DNA of 64,000 nt from G963674665 sp963674665 (GCA_963674665.2 CAXXPL010000016.1:62001-126000), one strand, 5' to 3'. Positions 25,870-35,086 are shown, counted from the first letter of the stretch. Notes: generated by a model from the letters alone, not told the origin. Numbers and translations: made by a program.

Positions 25870-26736
25870 ATGCCCATTCTCGACATCGAAAACCTCTCCT
25901 ACGCCTACCCCTCTGGGAGGGGCAAAGCCCTGGACAACATTTCCCTGCGCATCGAGGAGGGGGAATTCCTCGCCATCATGGGCGCCAACAACGCAGGAAA
26001 ATCCAGCCTCTGCTACGCACTCACCGGCGTGATACCGCATCTCTACCGTGGCGAAATGAAGGGGCGCGTCCGGGTCCGGGGCAAGGACACCATGGAAAGC
26101 GGTGTGGCCGAGCTGTCCACGTCCGTGGCCCTGGTGATGCAGCGGCCGGAAACCCAGCTGTCCGGAGTCCGCTTCACGGTTTTCGAGGAGGTGGCCTTCA
26201 GCCTGGAAAATCAGGGCATGGAGCGCCGACGCATGCGTAAGCGCGTCCAGGAGGTGCTGCGCATGACCGGCATCACCGAGCTTGCGGAACGCCCCCCGCA
26301 TCTGCTCTCAGGGGGGCAGTTGCAGAAGGTGATCCTGGCTTCGGCCCTGGCCGGGGATGCGCCGGTGCTGGTGCTGGACGAACCCACCACCTTTCTAGAT
26401 CCCCTGGCCGCCATGCGGATCTACGAGATCCTGCACCAGCTGCACAGGGGCGGAAAGACCATAGTGCTGGCGGATCAGCGCCCGGAGAGCGTGGCCATGT
26501 ACGCGGACCGCGTCGTCATCCTCTCGGATGGAAAAATGACGCTGGATGCACCGCCTTCCGAGGTCCTTGTCTCTCTGGAATTGCTGGACGCGGGGCTGGA
26601 CCGCACCCGCTACACCAGGGTGGCCGCCCTGGCCCGGGAGCAAGGCCTCTGGCCCGGGGAGCGCCCCCTGCCTTGTACCCTGTCCGGAACCGTGGACGGA
26701 CTGCGCAACAAAGCGGAGGGGCAAGATGTCGATTGA
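25870..26736 (+). CDS. ECF importer ATPase 1 (EcfA/CbiO)
   Basis: 288 residues. Walker A GANNAGKSS, Q-loop VALVMQRPETQLSG, signature LLSGGQLQKVILAS, Walker B VLVLDEPTTFLDP, followed by the EcfA-type C-terminal groove region. Four bases after EcfT and overlapping the next ATPase by 11 bases. Confidence 0.87.
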   Translation: MPILDIENLSYAYPSGRGKALDNISLRIEEGEFLAIMGANNAGKSSLCYALTGVIPHLYRGEMKGRVRVRGKDTMESGVAELSTSVALVMQRPETQLSGVRFTVFEEVAFSLENQGMERRRMRKRVQEVLRMTGITELAERPPHLLSGGQLQKVILASALAGDAPVLVLDEPTTFLDPLAAMRIYEILHQLHRGGKTIVLADQRPESVAMYADRVVILSDGKMTLDAPPSEVLVSLELLDAGLDRTRYTRVAALAREQGLWPGERPLPCTLSGTVDGLRNKAEGQDVD

Positions 26737-27529
26737 GGCACGAAGCACCTCCTACACCTACCCGCAAGGGGCGGAAGCCCTCAAGGACGTCTCCCTGAAC
26801 ATCGGGCCAGGGGAGAGTGTGGCCCTGCTCGGCCACAACGGCTCGGGCAAGAGCACCCTGGCGAAGCATTTCAACGGCCTGCTGCGCCCCTGCACTGGGG
26901 AGATACTGATCAACGGCGCACCCACCGCAAAGGAAAAGGTGGCCCGGCTCTCGGGCCTGGTGGGGCTGTCGTTCCAGAACCCGGACGAACAGATCTGCAA
27001 GGGCACTGTGTGGGACGAGGCCGCCTTTGGCCCCACCAACCTCGGCTACGACAAGGAGCGGGTCCGGGAGCTGGCCCGGGCGTCCCTGACTGCATTCGGC
27101 CTGCTCCCGGAAAAGGACACCAACCCCCATGACCTGGGGTACAGCGAGCGCAAGCGCCTGGCCCTGGCCTCCATCCTGGCCATGGACACGGGCATCCTGG
27201 TGCTGGACGAGCCCACCGCCGGGCTCGATCCCGGCGAGATCGCCCTGCTCGAGGCGGTGTTGCGGCAACTGGAGTCCGAGGGAAAGATCGTGGTGATCAT
27301 CAGCCACGACATGGACTTTGTGGCCGAGAACATGTCCCGGGCAATCTGCCTGGAAAACGGCTGCAAGCGGTTCGACGGTGGCCTGGATACGCTCTTCGCG
27401 GACCAGGACCTCATGGAGCGCTGCGGCCTCCTCCCCCCACAGGTGGTGCGGCTGAGCCAACACTTTGGCCTGCGACTCAGACACCACACCCCGGAAGGCT
27501 TTGTCTCGGAGTTCGCCAAGGGCTGTTGA
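26726..27529 (+). CDS. ECF importer ATPase 2 (EcfA/CbiO), degenerate signature
   Basis: 267 residues from ATG 26726 (GGAGGGG site). Walker A LGHNGSGKSTLAKHFNG, Q-loop VGLSFQNPDEQICKGTVWDE, Walker B ILVLDEPTAGLDP and H-loop IISHDMDFV are intact. The signature LSGGQ is replaced by LGYSERKRLALAS, which would weaken one of the two ATP sites, as in asymmetric ABC pairs. Last gene of the PPC-S-T-A-A operon. Confidence 0.85.
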   Translation: MSIEARSTSYTYPQGAEALKDVSLNIGPGESVALLGHNGSGKSTLAKHFNGLLRPCTGEILINGAPTAKEKVARLSGLVGLSFQNPDEQICKGTVWDEAAFGPTNLGYDKERVRELARASLTAFGLLPEKDTNPHDLGYSERKRLALASILAMDTGILVLDEPTAGLDPGEIALLEAVLRQLESEGKIVVIISHDMDFVAENMSRAICLENGCKRFDGGLDTLFADQDLMERCGLLPPQVVRLSQHFGLRLRHHTPEGFVSEFAKGC

Positions 27530-27610
27530 AACTGATTTGTGGTTTTTGGGAACGGAATCCAATTTAAAAGGGTTTCCTCACGAGTGATTCATTCCGAAAA
27601 AGCAGTTAAT

Positions 27611-28198
27611 CTAGCCTTCGGAACCAGCCTGAACCATTCCCATGGCCAACTCTGTGAGCGCATCCGCAAAGGCCTGGTCCAAGGCCCCATGCCCCACCAG
27701 CAGGCGGTACCACATGGCGCCGAACACCGCGTCCACCAGCAGGTCCAGATTCCGGTCAGGGGCGATATCCCCTTGTTCCCGTGCCTGCTGAAAAACGGAC
27801 TTCAGGGCCGCACGGCGATTGGCAACGAAATTCTCCCGAAACCGCTCCCGAAACTCCTCGTCCATTTGCGCCTGGGCCATGAGAAAACGAAGGTGCACGC
27901 CGCACCAGTCCAGGGCCTCCATGGACAACCCCAGGAAATGACGCAGCTTCTCCCGCAAAGAGTCGCTCGAAGGCACGGTGATGCCTTTATCCGCCTGATC
28001 CAGAAGCCCTTCCAGCACGATATCCGCCAGGGACGGCCACCAGCGGTAGATGGTGGGCTTGCCCACCCCGGCGCGCCGCGCGATGGCCTCGATACTCACC
28101 CCCACGCCCCCTGTCTCTTGCAACAGGTCCTGAGCCGCATCGAGTATCGCCTCCCGCGACTTCTCACTCCTCGGGCGCCCTACCCTCGCCTTGGCCAT
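27611..28198 (-). CDS. TetR/AcrR-family regulator
   Basis: 195 residues. Helix-turn-helix: REAILDAAQDLLQETGGVGV, IEAIARRAGVGKPTIYRWWP. The C-terminal domain (VDAVFGAMWYRLLVGHGALD) fits the TetR_C subfamily with an aromatic pocket. Divergent from the EFR1-type gene at 28398, whose promoter contains a 10-base-arm palindrome, so it probably represses that gene. Confidence 0.85.
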   Translation of the reverse strand: MAKARVGRPRSEKSREAILDAAQDLLQETGGVGVSIEAIARRAGVGKPTIYRWWPSLADIVLEGLLDQADKGITVPSSDSLREKLRHFLGLSMEALDWCGVHLRFLMAQAQMDEEFRERFRENFVANRRAALKSVFQQAREQGDIAPDRNLDLLVDAVFGAMWYRLLVGHGALDQAFADALTELAMGMVQAGSEG

Positions 28199-28328
28199 GC
28201 TCTCACCCTTGTATTTCTAAGGAAACGCTGATCAATCACATTTTCCGGAAGTGCTGTGAAATTGTTCGCTGCAACGAAGTCAGGGGGCAATTTTGCAGTG
28301 CTCCCTTGAAAAATGCTTCTTGCCACGC

Positions 28329-28375
28329 TTGACAGGCAATGACAAGTTTCGTTACGTTACGGTCCGTAACGAAAC
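28329..28375 (+). promoter_or_regulatory. Promoter and TetR operator of the EFR1 gene
   Basis: -35 TTGACA (28329-28334), 17-base spacer, weak -10 TTACGT (28352-28357). Palindrome GTTTCGTTAC (28346-28355) - 10 bases - GTAACGAAAC (28366-28375) with perfect arms covers the -10. Confidence 0.75.
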
Positions 28376-28397
28376 AAGCAACCATTGGAGTCTTGAA

Positions 28398-29195
28398 ATG
28401 AATATCAACACGGTGAAGCTGGCCTTCTTTTCGCCCACAGGAACCACCAGGGCGGTTGCCCTGGCCATTGCCGGGAGCATTGCCGACCGCCTGGAGTGCA
28501 TCGACATCACCACGCCCGACGCCAGGGTGCGGCCCTTGCTCATGAACGAAAACGAGTTGCTGATCATGGCGGTGCCGGTCTACATGGGGCGGGTTCCCGC
28601 GCTTCTGGGAGAGTGGTTCGGCACCTTGCAGGGGCGCGGAACCCCCGCGGTATGCGTGGTCGTGTATGGCAACCGCGCCTATGAGAACGCGCTGCTGGAA
28701 CTCAGGGACACTGTCGCCAATTGCGGCTGCGTTCCCATTGCAGGGGGTGCGTTCATCGGAGAGCACTCCTTCGCCCATCCGGACAGGCCCACGGCCATGG
28801 GACGCCCGGACAGGGACGACCTGGACCAGGCCAAAAGGTTTGGCCAGGATATCCGGGAAAAGCTGCAAACTGTCGTCGAAGCCTCGGGCCTGCCCGAGCT
28901 TCAGGTCCCGGGAACCCTCCCATACGGAGGCGTCACCAAGCTCTGGGACGTGGACTTCATCGCGGTGAGCGACCAGTGCACGCAATGCGGTCTGTGTGCG
29001 GCCGTCTGTCCCGTGGGCGCCATCGCCCCCAACGATAGCTCCTTCATCGACCACGGGAAGTGCATCACCTGCTGCGCATGCATCAAGAAATGCCCGCAAG
29101 GCGCACGCGGCATGAAGTCCGGCCCGGTGATGGACGCCTCCATCCGACTGAACACGCTCTACAGGGAGCCCAGGCAGCCTGAATGCTTCTTGTGA
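28398..29195 (+). CDS. EFR1-type flavodoxin-ferredoxin fusion protein
   Basis: 265 residues. N-terminal flavodoxin-like domain (FFSPTGTTRAVA phosphate loop; MAVPVYMGRVPALL) and C-terminal 2[4Fe-4S] ferredoxin domain (CTQCGLCAAVCPVGAI and CITCCACIKKCPQGA, about 194-236). Likely shuttles electrons between ferredoxin-linked enzymes. Controlled by the divergent TetR gene through the palindrome over its promoter, which suggests a stress or substrate response rather than housekeeping use. Confidence 0.87.
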   Translation: MNINTVKLAFFSPTGTTRAVALAIAGSIADRLECIDITTPDARVRPLLMNENELLIMAVPVYMGRVPALLGEWFGTLQGRGTPAVCVVVYGNRAYENALLELRDTVANCGCVPIAGGAFIGEHSFAHPDRPTAMGRPDRDDLDQAKRFGQDIREKLQTVVEASGLPELQVPGTLPYGGVTKLWDVDFIAVSDQCTQCGLCAAVCPVGAIAPNDSSFIDHGKCITCCACIKKCPQGARGMKSGPVMDASIRLNTLYREPRQPECFL

Positions 29196-29226
29196 CCCGG
29201 GCGAAATAGATCAGGACAAAGGATTT

Positions 29227-29265
29227 CCGGGGGGAAGAATCTTGTGTGAGAGACTTTCCCCCCGG
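29227..29265. terminator. GC-rich repeat hairpin after the EFR1 gene
   Basis: CCGGGGGGAAG ... CTTTCCCCCCGG; lies between convergent genes and may terminate both. Confidence 0.6.
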
Positions 29266-29296
29266 CTCCCCTTTCAGGAACGTCAAGAAATCCGCA

Positions 29297-30211
29297 TCAC
29301 GAGTGCCTGCGCGCGGAGAACCATTGCCAGCCGCTCACCAGCACGATTCCCGCAAGCACCAGCACCGCGCCCAGAATGAATTTGGGCTCCACAGACTCGC
29401 CCAGCAGCACCACCCCGAACACGATGCCGAACACCGGAGTCTGGAAGCACAGCACCCCCAACTGGGAAGCCGGATACACGGTGAGCATCCAGAACCAGAG
29501 CAGCATGCCCACAACGCAGACCATCACGATCTGGTACACTAGGCTGATCCAGACAATGGCGCTCATGGTGAAGTGGAACTCCCCCCCAAGGATCGCGCCG
29601 GGGAGCAGGATGCAGAAGCAGGTGAACAGCTGGATAAAGGCTGTCTGCGTGGCCGGGGTATCGGCCAGCCGTGTCCGGATGATAACTGTGGTGGCGCCCC
29701 AGGACATGCCGGCCAGCAGCCCCAGGAAATCACCGAACAGCATGGAGCCGGACAGGGTGTCCATGGATGCGCCGCTGACGTGGATGGCCACGGCCACGCC
29801 GAAAAACGCCAGGGCCATGCCGAACCACTGCATGGGGCGCAGGCGCTCTTCAGGCACCAGGAAATGCAGCCCCAGTGCGGCAAAGGCCGGGGCAGTGTAG
29901 AGCATGATGACCATGCGCGAGGCATTGGTGAACAACAGCCCCTCGGCCACGAAGAGGTACTCCAGGGTGAACAGGACCCCGGCGGCGAGCCCGGCGAGCA
30001 ACCTGCCGCCTCCGGGCACAAGTCCCAGTCCCTTGGCGCGCAGGTACAGGCCAACGATGAGCGCGGCCATGCCAGAGCGGATGGCGATTTGCAGCACCGG
30101 CGCCATATCCGGCGCGGCAGCCTTGAGCACTATCTGCTGCAGCCCCAGAATGGCGCAAAAAAAGACCATGAGCCCAATCGCACGACTGTCCAACGCCTTC
30201 CGAACGCTCAT
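29297..30211 (-). CDS. EamA/DMT-family transporter
   Basis: 304 residues with ten predicted membrane helices in two EamA repeats (first GLMVFFCAILGLQQIVLKAA; second GDFLGLLAGMSWGATTVIIR). DMT exporters move amino acids or metabolites out of the cell. Start chosen at ATG 30209-30211 because GGAGGT precedes it; two upstream in-frame ATGs exist. Substrate unknown. Confidence 0.82.
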   Translation of the reverse strand: MSVRKALDSRAIGLMVFFCAILGLQQIVLKAAAPDMAPVLQIAIRSGMAALIVGLYLRAKGLGLVPGGGRLLAGLAAGVLFTLEYLFVAEGLLFTNASRMVIMLYTAPAFAALGLHFLVPEERLRPMQWFGMALAFFGVAVAIHVSGASMDTLSGSMLFGDFLGLLAGMSWGATTVIIRTRLADTPATQTAFIQLFTCFCILLPGAILGGEFHFTMSAIVWISLVYQIVMVCVVGMLLWFWMLTVYPASQLGVLCFQTPVFGIVFGVVLLGESVEPKFILGAVLVLAGIVLVSGWQWFSARRHS

Positions 30212-30400
30212 CCGCGTCACCTCCATGCGGGGGGACTGTACCCAAGTCAAAGCAAAAGTATAGAGGAATTATCAGACGATTTTTCAACAGGGCGAAACAT
30301 CATGAAAAATGGCCGCCAACTTCCAGGGACAAGGCGCCTGCGAACGAAGCAATCCTCCCTGAAAAGCATTTGTATCTCGTTGTACTTCCGTAATCTCACT

Positions 30401-31387
30401 CTAGGGCGCGGAGTGAAACACTCCCGCATACAGGGAGTTGAGCATGGCTGTCGGTAGCTGTGAATCCCAATGCCCAGTTATATTGGCCACGAGCCAGAAG
30501 CATACAAAGCCCCCCAAGGTGGCCAGCCCCACAACCGACCAATGCACGAGGCGGCCGAACATGGTCATGGCAACGGCCTTGTGCCTGGTACACGCCCCAA
30601 CGCAGCGGGCACAGCCAATGCATTGAGTGGAGCGGATGACACGCTTTCGGGAAATGGGAAGATGCGAGGGGCAGGCGCGCTCACATGCCCGGCACCCGAC
30701 ACACGCCTCAGCGTCGCGCCGGATGGAGGTGGTTCCCATCAAGGCGAGAAATCCGAGAAACGCGCCATAGGGGCAGAGCCAACGGCACCAGGCGTTGCGA
30801 AAGAACAGGGTCACCAGGGCCAGAATGGCGAACACGGCGAGGGTCACGAAAGAGGGGTGCAGAAAAAACCGCAGGAGATGGGCGTCCGCCGTGAGATTGA
30901 AGGCATCGAGCATGAAAGTGGAGATGGCCCGGCTGTTCATGCCGAACCACACGACGGCCACAAACGCCCCCGCAAGGAGATGCCCGGGCAGGCTCGAAAT
31001 CACCTCGATGCGGGCCGAAACGGAACGCTCCCACCGTATTCTTCGCCCCACTTGGGATAACAGATGAGAGAGAAGCCCCACCGGGCAGACATAGCCGCAA
31101 AAGCCCTTGCGCAGGAGCAACGCCGTCACAATGGCGAACAGGAAAATGGTGAGCCCGGCGGGATGCGCCGGGTCATAGCTCCCCGTGTCCACAAGGTATC
31201 GAAGCCCGAGCAGGGCACTGATGGGCAGGAAGCCCTCCACTCCGGACGGCCGGGTAATGGTCGGCATGGCATGCCCCTGCACCTGAAGGCAGAAATGGTA
31301 GAAGCGCCATCCGATAACCAGGCAAGCAAGGGCGAAAGCAATGCGTGTGACCTGTTGCAGGCAAGCGGGAGTAATTTTCCTCTTCAT
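30401..31387 (-). CDS. NapH/polyferredoxin-type membrane iron-sulfur protein
   Basis: 328 residues. Five or six membrane segments, two cytoplasmic CxxxCP motifs (FCGYVCPVG and WCRWLCPYG) characteristic of NapH/NosR/CcoG-like proteins, then two ferredoxin motifs (CVGCRACERACP and CIGCARCVGAC). Probably passes electrons between the quinone pool or a ferredoxin and a periplasmic or membrane partner. No partner gene adjoins it, so the pathway is open. Confidence 0.82.
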   Translation of the reverse strand: MKRKITPACLQQVTRIAFALACLVIGWRFYHFCLQVQGHAMPTITRPSGVEGFLPISALLGLRYLVDTGSYDPAHPAGLTIFLFAIVTALLLRKGFCGYVCPVGLLSHLLSQVGRRIRWERSVSARIEVISSLPGHLLAGAFVAVVWFGMNSRAISTFMLDAFNLTADAHLLRFFLHPSFVTLAVFAILALVTLFFRNAWCRWLCPYGAFLGFLALMGTTSIRRDAEACVGCRACERACPSHLPISRKRVIRSTQCIGCARCVGACTRHKAVAMTMFGRLVHWSVVGLATLGGFVCFWLVANITGHWDSQLPTAMLNSLYAGVFHSAP

Positions 31388-31448
31388 CCGGACAGGCTAT
31401 TCCCCGGCCCTGCCCCTGTCTGTCGGCCAGCCGACATCGAAGACTTTA

Positions 31449-31586
31449 AGAGCATTTTGTCATTGAAAATATCTATCCGAATAAAATGATCTGGCGGTGT
31501 GAAGCGAAGAGGAACAGCGCCCGCGAGGTTTCCATAGCCGGGCTTTGTCCGGCGTCAAGTGGAAACCTCAAGCGCAAAATACTCTA
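31449..31586. repeat. MITE-like palindromic element
   Basis: Ends AGAGCATTTTG (31449-31459) and CAAAATACTCT (31575-31585) are inverted with one mismatch, next to TA dinucleotides. Inside is a long hairpin GAGGTTTCCA 31525-31534 with TGGAAACCTC 31560-31569. The ends match the start of the IS630 inverted repeat. No gene. Confidence 0.55.
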
Positions 31587-31688
31587 GGGAGGGGTTGATT
31601 TGCCGGTTCCCGCAACGTAAGCGAGGTACTGCTCCGGACGAGAGTAGTGTTCCATCCGGGGCGGATTTCCCCTTGTCACATCATTCCC

Positions 31689-32144
31689 ATGGATGTTTTC
31701 GAGCCCGCAATGAAAATTCATGAGATCGGAAAAGAGGATGATTTCTACCAACAGGCACGAAATCTCAGATACTCGCTCTTCTTTGAGGCGTACGACTTGC
31801 CCGAGAACATCCTGGATGACGAGAAGGAGCCCCTGAGTTCGCATGTCGCACTATCGGAAGGCGCCCTGTTGATAGGCTACGGCCGCCTGACACGGCTGGA
31901 CGAAACCACGTTCCAGGTATCGCAAATGGTCATCGCCCCCGAACACCAGTCCAGCGGATATGGCAGCATGTTACTCAAGGAGTTGATTGAAAGGGCGGTG
32001 TCGTCAGGAGCCCGAACGGTCATCCTGAACGCACGCGCAACAGCCGCACGATTCTATGAGAAGCAAGGATTCACCCGGGAAGGCGAATTGTTTCATTCGA
32101 GCAGCACCGGAGTCCCGCACGTGAGGATGGTCTACCGTACATAG
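31689..32144 (+). CDS. GNAT-family N-acetyltransferase
   Basis: 151 residues from ATG 31689 (ATG 31710 and GTG 31647 are alternatives; none has a good ribosome site). GNAT core: VSQMVIAPEHQSSGYGSMLL (acetyl-CoA-binding motif A, Q-x2-G-x-G-like) and LNARATAARFYEKQGFTREG (motif B). Substrate unknown; close to the ElaA/YjcF-like small acetyltransferases. Confidence 0.8.
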   Translation: MDVFEPAMKIHEIGKEDDFYQQARNLRYSLFFEAYDLPENILDDEKEPLSSHVALSEGALLIGYGRLTRLDETTFQVSQMVIAPEHQSSGYGSMLLKELIERAVSSGARTVILNARATAARFYEKQGFTREGELFHSSSTGVPHVRMVYRT

Positions 32145-32263
32145 GTGCTTGCCCTGCCCGGCAATTCAGCTGGTGCCGGTCCCCCCCTGGAACTCCTGTC
32201 ATTGGCTTGTCATTTCCGGATGCCAATCGTTCCTGACTGATCCTTGATGCGGCCAGAGTTTTT

Positions 32264-32641
32264 CTACATGGCATATCCGGGCTTCTTGTAAAGAAATTGC
32301 ATCCTTGCCTTGATCTCCGGTTCATAGACCTTTTCCTTCCACTCCTCGGAGGGCACCTCTTCGATGGCCACAGTGACGGATGACTCCTTGCACCCGGCGA
32401 TGTTGACGACATCCTCCACAATGGCGTCGGCAAGCTGTTGCTTGGCATCCTCCGAGCTTCCCGGCCAGAGCTTCACGATGATGTGTGGCATGGTCTCCTC
32501 CCTTGATCCTTCCGAAGCCTGGGCTTCGGCAACAGTCATATGTCCCGCGTCCAGGAGCCCTGTCAGCCCGTATGCTGCCGAGACTCCCAGGGCAGCGGCT
32601 CCCTTGGCCATGAAATCACGTTGCGAGAGCCAATTTTTCAT
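32264..32641 (-). CDS. PptA-like tautomerase with an exported long form
   Basis: 125 residues. Residues 1-50 form a Tat-like signal (SQRDFMAKGAAALGVSAAYG, one Arg replaced by Gln). From Met51-Pro52 the protein is a 4-oxalocrotonate tautomerase relative (PHIIVKLWPG ... KKPGYAM) very like E. coli PptA in length and end. These enzymes need a free N-terminal Pro. The internal ATG (32489-32491) has its own strong GGGAGG site five bases upstream, and the first ATG has GAGGGG. Two products are therefore likely: a cytoplasmic enzyme with Pro1 free after Met removal, and a long form with a buried Pro. Confidence 0.8.
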   Translation of the reverse strand: MKNWLSQRDFMAKGAAALGVSAAYGLTGLLDAGHMTVAEAQASEGSREETMPHIIVKLWPGSSEDAKQQLADAIVEDVVNIAGCKESSVTVAIEEVPSEEWKEKVYEPEIKARMQFLYKKPGYAM

Positions 32642-32786
32642 ATTTTCCCCTCATGGGGAAGACCATCCGACCGGGATAGTTCTGCCCCCCTCCCCATGAA
32701 AAGAACAGACATGGGGAGCGGGTACGTATTTCTCCCAAGCATGCTTCCCGGGTGCGCCACCTGTTGCGCAAATATGTACACGTCTG

Positions 32787-32812
32787 GAGCATTCTACGCT
32801 TGAAATGCTCTA
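32787..32812. repeat. Short MITE-end-like palindrome
   Basis: GAGCATT 32787-32793 and AATGCTC 32804-32810 followed by TA. Same motif as the IS630/MITE ends. It supplies the stop codon of the cupin gene on the minus strand. Confidence 0.4.
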
Positions 32813-33217
32813 ACCAAGGGCGTCGTACTCCCCGTCCGACACCGGCTCCAACCACTCGTTGGAGCGCCTCTCGGCCGGAACCTCCACGGCCACATGGACG
32901 AACCAGGAGTCCCTGGCCGCGCCGTGCCAGTGTTTGGTCTCCGGCGGGATGTTCACCACATCTCCTGGGTGGAACTCCCGGGCTGGTTTTCCGGCTTCCT
33001 GATACCAGCCGCGCCCTCCGGTCACCAGGAGGATCTGCCCCCCTTTGTGCTGGATGTGCCAGAAGTTGCGACAGCCCGGTTCAAAGGTCACGTTGCCTAT
33101 GAATACCCCCTCGGTGGAGAGCATCTCCAGGTAGCTGGTGCCGATGAAATAGTCCGCATAGGCCGTGTTCTCCTCACCTCTCGGGAAAACGCCCCGCCAT
33201 TCGAATGTATTACTCAT
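32810..33217 (-). CDS. Small cupin-domain protein
   Basis: 135 residues from ATG 33217 (AAGGAG ten bases upstream; an upstream in-frame start at 33265 is less likely). Cupin motif 1 FEPGCRNFWHIQHKGGQILL and motif 2 FHPGDVVNIPPETKHWHGA, with His ligands for a metal. Resembles cupins found with carboxymuconolactone-decarboxylase proteins. Function unknown. Confidence 0.8.
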   Translation of the reverse strand: MSNTFEWRGVFPRGEENTAYADYFIGTSYLEMLSTEGVFIGNVTFEPGCRNFWHIQHKGGQILLVTGGRGWYQEAGKPAREFHPGDVVNIPPETKHWHGAARDSWFVHVAVEVPAERRSNEWLEPVSDGEYDALG

Positions 33218-33637
33218 CGCTTCCACTCCTTGCCGATTTCCAGCATCGTCAGTTGTTGTTCGCATTGCGGCAAACGCCCCTTGCTAGATGAAGCAAGACG
33301 CGTCTGCCAGCCTGTTTTCCCTATCCATATATCCCATCCCGCCATATGGGATGGGCAAATCCTCTCCAACTATTGCCTGATCCTCCAAAATCAGCCGAAA
33401 CCGGTTGTCCGAGAAGTTCAGATTCTGCTAATTCATACCGATTGAACCACGGAAAGCCGTGCACGGCACTCGGAAATGTGCTATCCCTGTGATCTCGTGA
33501 GCGCTACGGTAAAGCGCACTGCCCATGGGACGGCAAGCAGTCGGAATGAATGATCCCTGAAGGATCCACCCATACGGTGCGCTGCCAACCTTTTAACCAG
33601 CTGGAATAAGACGCATAACAAGCAGAGGTGTAACGAC
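33218..33637. other. Gene-free divergent region
   Basis: Between the cupin gene and the DUF362 gene. A short hairpin CCCATCC / GGATGGG lies at about 33334-33356. No gene or clear promoter pair identified. Confidence 0.45.
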
Positions 33638-34772
33638 ATGGAAAAAGCGAAAGTATACTTCACCGATTTCCGGACCAAGGCTTATGGCGACAGCCTGCCG
33701 ACCAAGCTCAAGAAGCTGATCAGGAAGGCCGGAATCGGCGACATAGACATGGAAGCCAGGTTCGTGGCCATCAAGATGCACTTCGGCGAGTTGGGAAACG
33801 TCAGCTATCTGCGCCCCAACTATGCCAAGGCAGTGGCCGACCTGGTCAAGGAGTTGGGGGGGCGGCCATTCCTGACCGACTGCAACACCATGTACCCGGG
33901 CAAGCGAAAGAACGCCCTGGAGCATATGGAATGTGCCTGGGAAAACGGCTTCACGCCGCTGAGCGTGGGGTGCCCCGTGATAATCGGCGACGGCCTCAAG
34001 GGGACCGACGACATCGCCGTTCCGGTGCAGGGGGGCGAATACGTGAAGAAAGCCAAGATCGGCCGCGCGGTCATGGACGCCGACGTGTTCATCAGCCTGA
34101 CCCACTTCAAGGGGCACGAGGTGGCCGGGTTCGGCGGCACCATCAAGAACATCGGCATGGGCTGCGGCTCGCGCGCGGGCAAGACCGAACAGCACAGCGA
34201 CAGCAAGGCCTCCATCAACGAGAAAAAGTGCAAAGGCTGCCGCTCCTGCCTCAAGGAATGCGCCAACGAGGCCCTGGAGTTCGATCCCGAGGCCAAGAAG
34301 GCGCATGTCATCGAGGATAACTGCGTGGGCTGCGGCCGCTGCCTGGGCGCCTGCAACTTCGACGCTATCTCCTTCGGGTTCAACGCGGCGGTGAAGTCCC
34401 TGAACCGCCGCATGGCCGAGTACACCAAGGCCGTTGTGGACGGCCGACCGAACTTCCATATCTCCCTGGTGGTGGATGTCTCACCCAACTGCGACTGCCA
34501 CGGTGAGAACGACGTGCCCATTCTGCCCAACATCGGCATGTTCGCGTCCTTCGATCCTCTGGCCCTGGACCAGGCCTGCGTGGACGCCTGCATGGCCGCC
34601 ACCCCCGCTGCCGGTGAGCCAGCTGGCTGACAACATGGCCAAGAAGGATTTCGTGGATCATCACGACCACTTCACCAACACCAGGCCCGAGTCCGAATGG
34701 AAAACCTGCCTGGAGCATGCCGAGAAAATCGGCCTGGGTTCCCGCCAGTATGAACTGATCACCTGTAAATAG
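33638..34772 (+). CDS. DUF362 iron-sulfur protein (frameshifted near 34606)
   Basis: Family proteins of about 370 residues carry a DUF362 domain with two ferredoxin motifs. Here DUF362 (FVAIKMHFGELGN, SLTHFKGHEVAGFGGTIKN) is followed by CKGCRSCLKECANEAL and CVGCGRCLGACNFDAI, then SPNCDCHGENDVPILPNIGM. The first frame stops at 34630, but the other frame continues SQLADNMAKKDFVDHH and EHAEKIGLGSRQYELI to 34772, the expected end. Removing one C from the CCCCC at about 34607-34611 joins them, and the total length (3x378+1) fits. Redox role unknown. Confidence 0.82.
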
Positions 34773-34793
34773 AACAAAGTGCTCCCAATGATG

Positions 34794-34832
34794 AGGCCCC
34801 CTCTCCCTGATCACCAAAGAGAGGGGGCCTTT
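34794..34832. terminator. Strong rho-independent terminator
   Basis: AGGCCCCCTCTC ... GAGAGGGGGCCTTT, 12-base stem with T tail on the plus strand; ends the DUF362 transcript. The run of A upstream is short, so it is mainly plus-directed. Confidence 0.8.
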
Positions 34833-34987
34833 CCGTTGCCGGGAAGTAAGCCGGAGAGGTGCGCCTGAGCGGGTGGCTTCAGCGCCAAGCCAAAAGTCAT
34901 CCGGCTTGTCAAGAGGCCTCACGTGGGGGGCGCGAGCACGATGACGAGTTCAGCAATCCGCGAGCCCGTTCAAATCCCTCCCTATTC

Positions 34988-35086
34988 CTACTTCCTTTTC
35001 CTCATGGCGATGCTCAGGCAGACGGCCGCGCCGCCCCAGGTGATGCAGATGCCCAAGGCCATGGTCAGGATTGCGCTCAGTTCCAT
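34988..35086 (-). CDS. metS: MetS-like small subunit of the NSS transporter
   Basis: 32 residues starting at ATG 35084-35086, three bases after the NSS gene, with GAGGAG before it. Reads MELSAILTMALGICITWGGA followed by AVCLSIAMRKRK: one membrane helix and a basic tail. This is the size, composition and position of MetS small subunits that accompany MetP-type methionine/alanine NSS transporters. Confidence 0.75.
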   Translation of the reverse strand: MELSAILTMALGICITWGGAAVCLSIAMRKRK

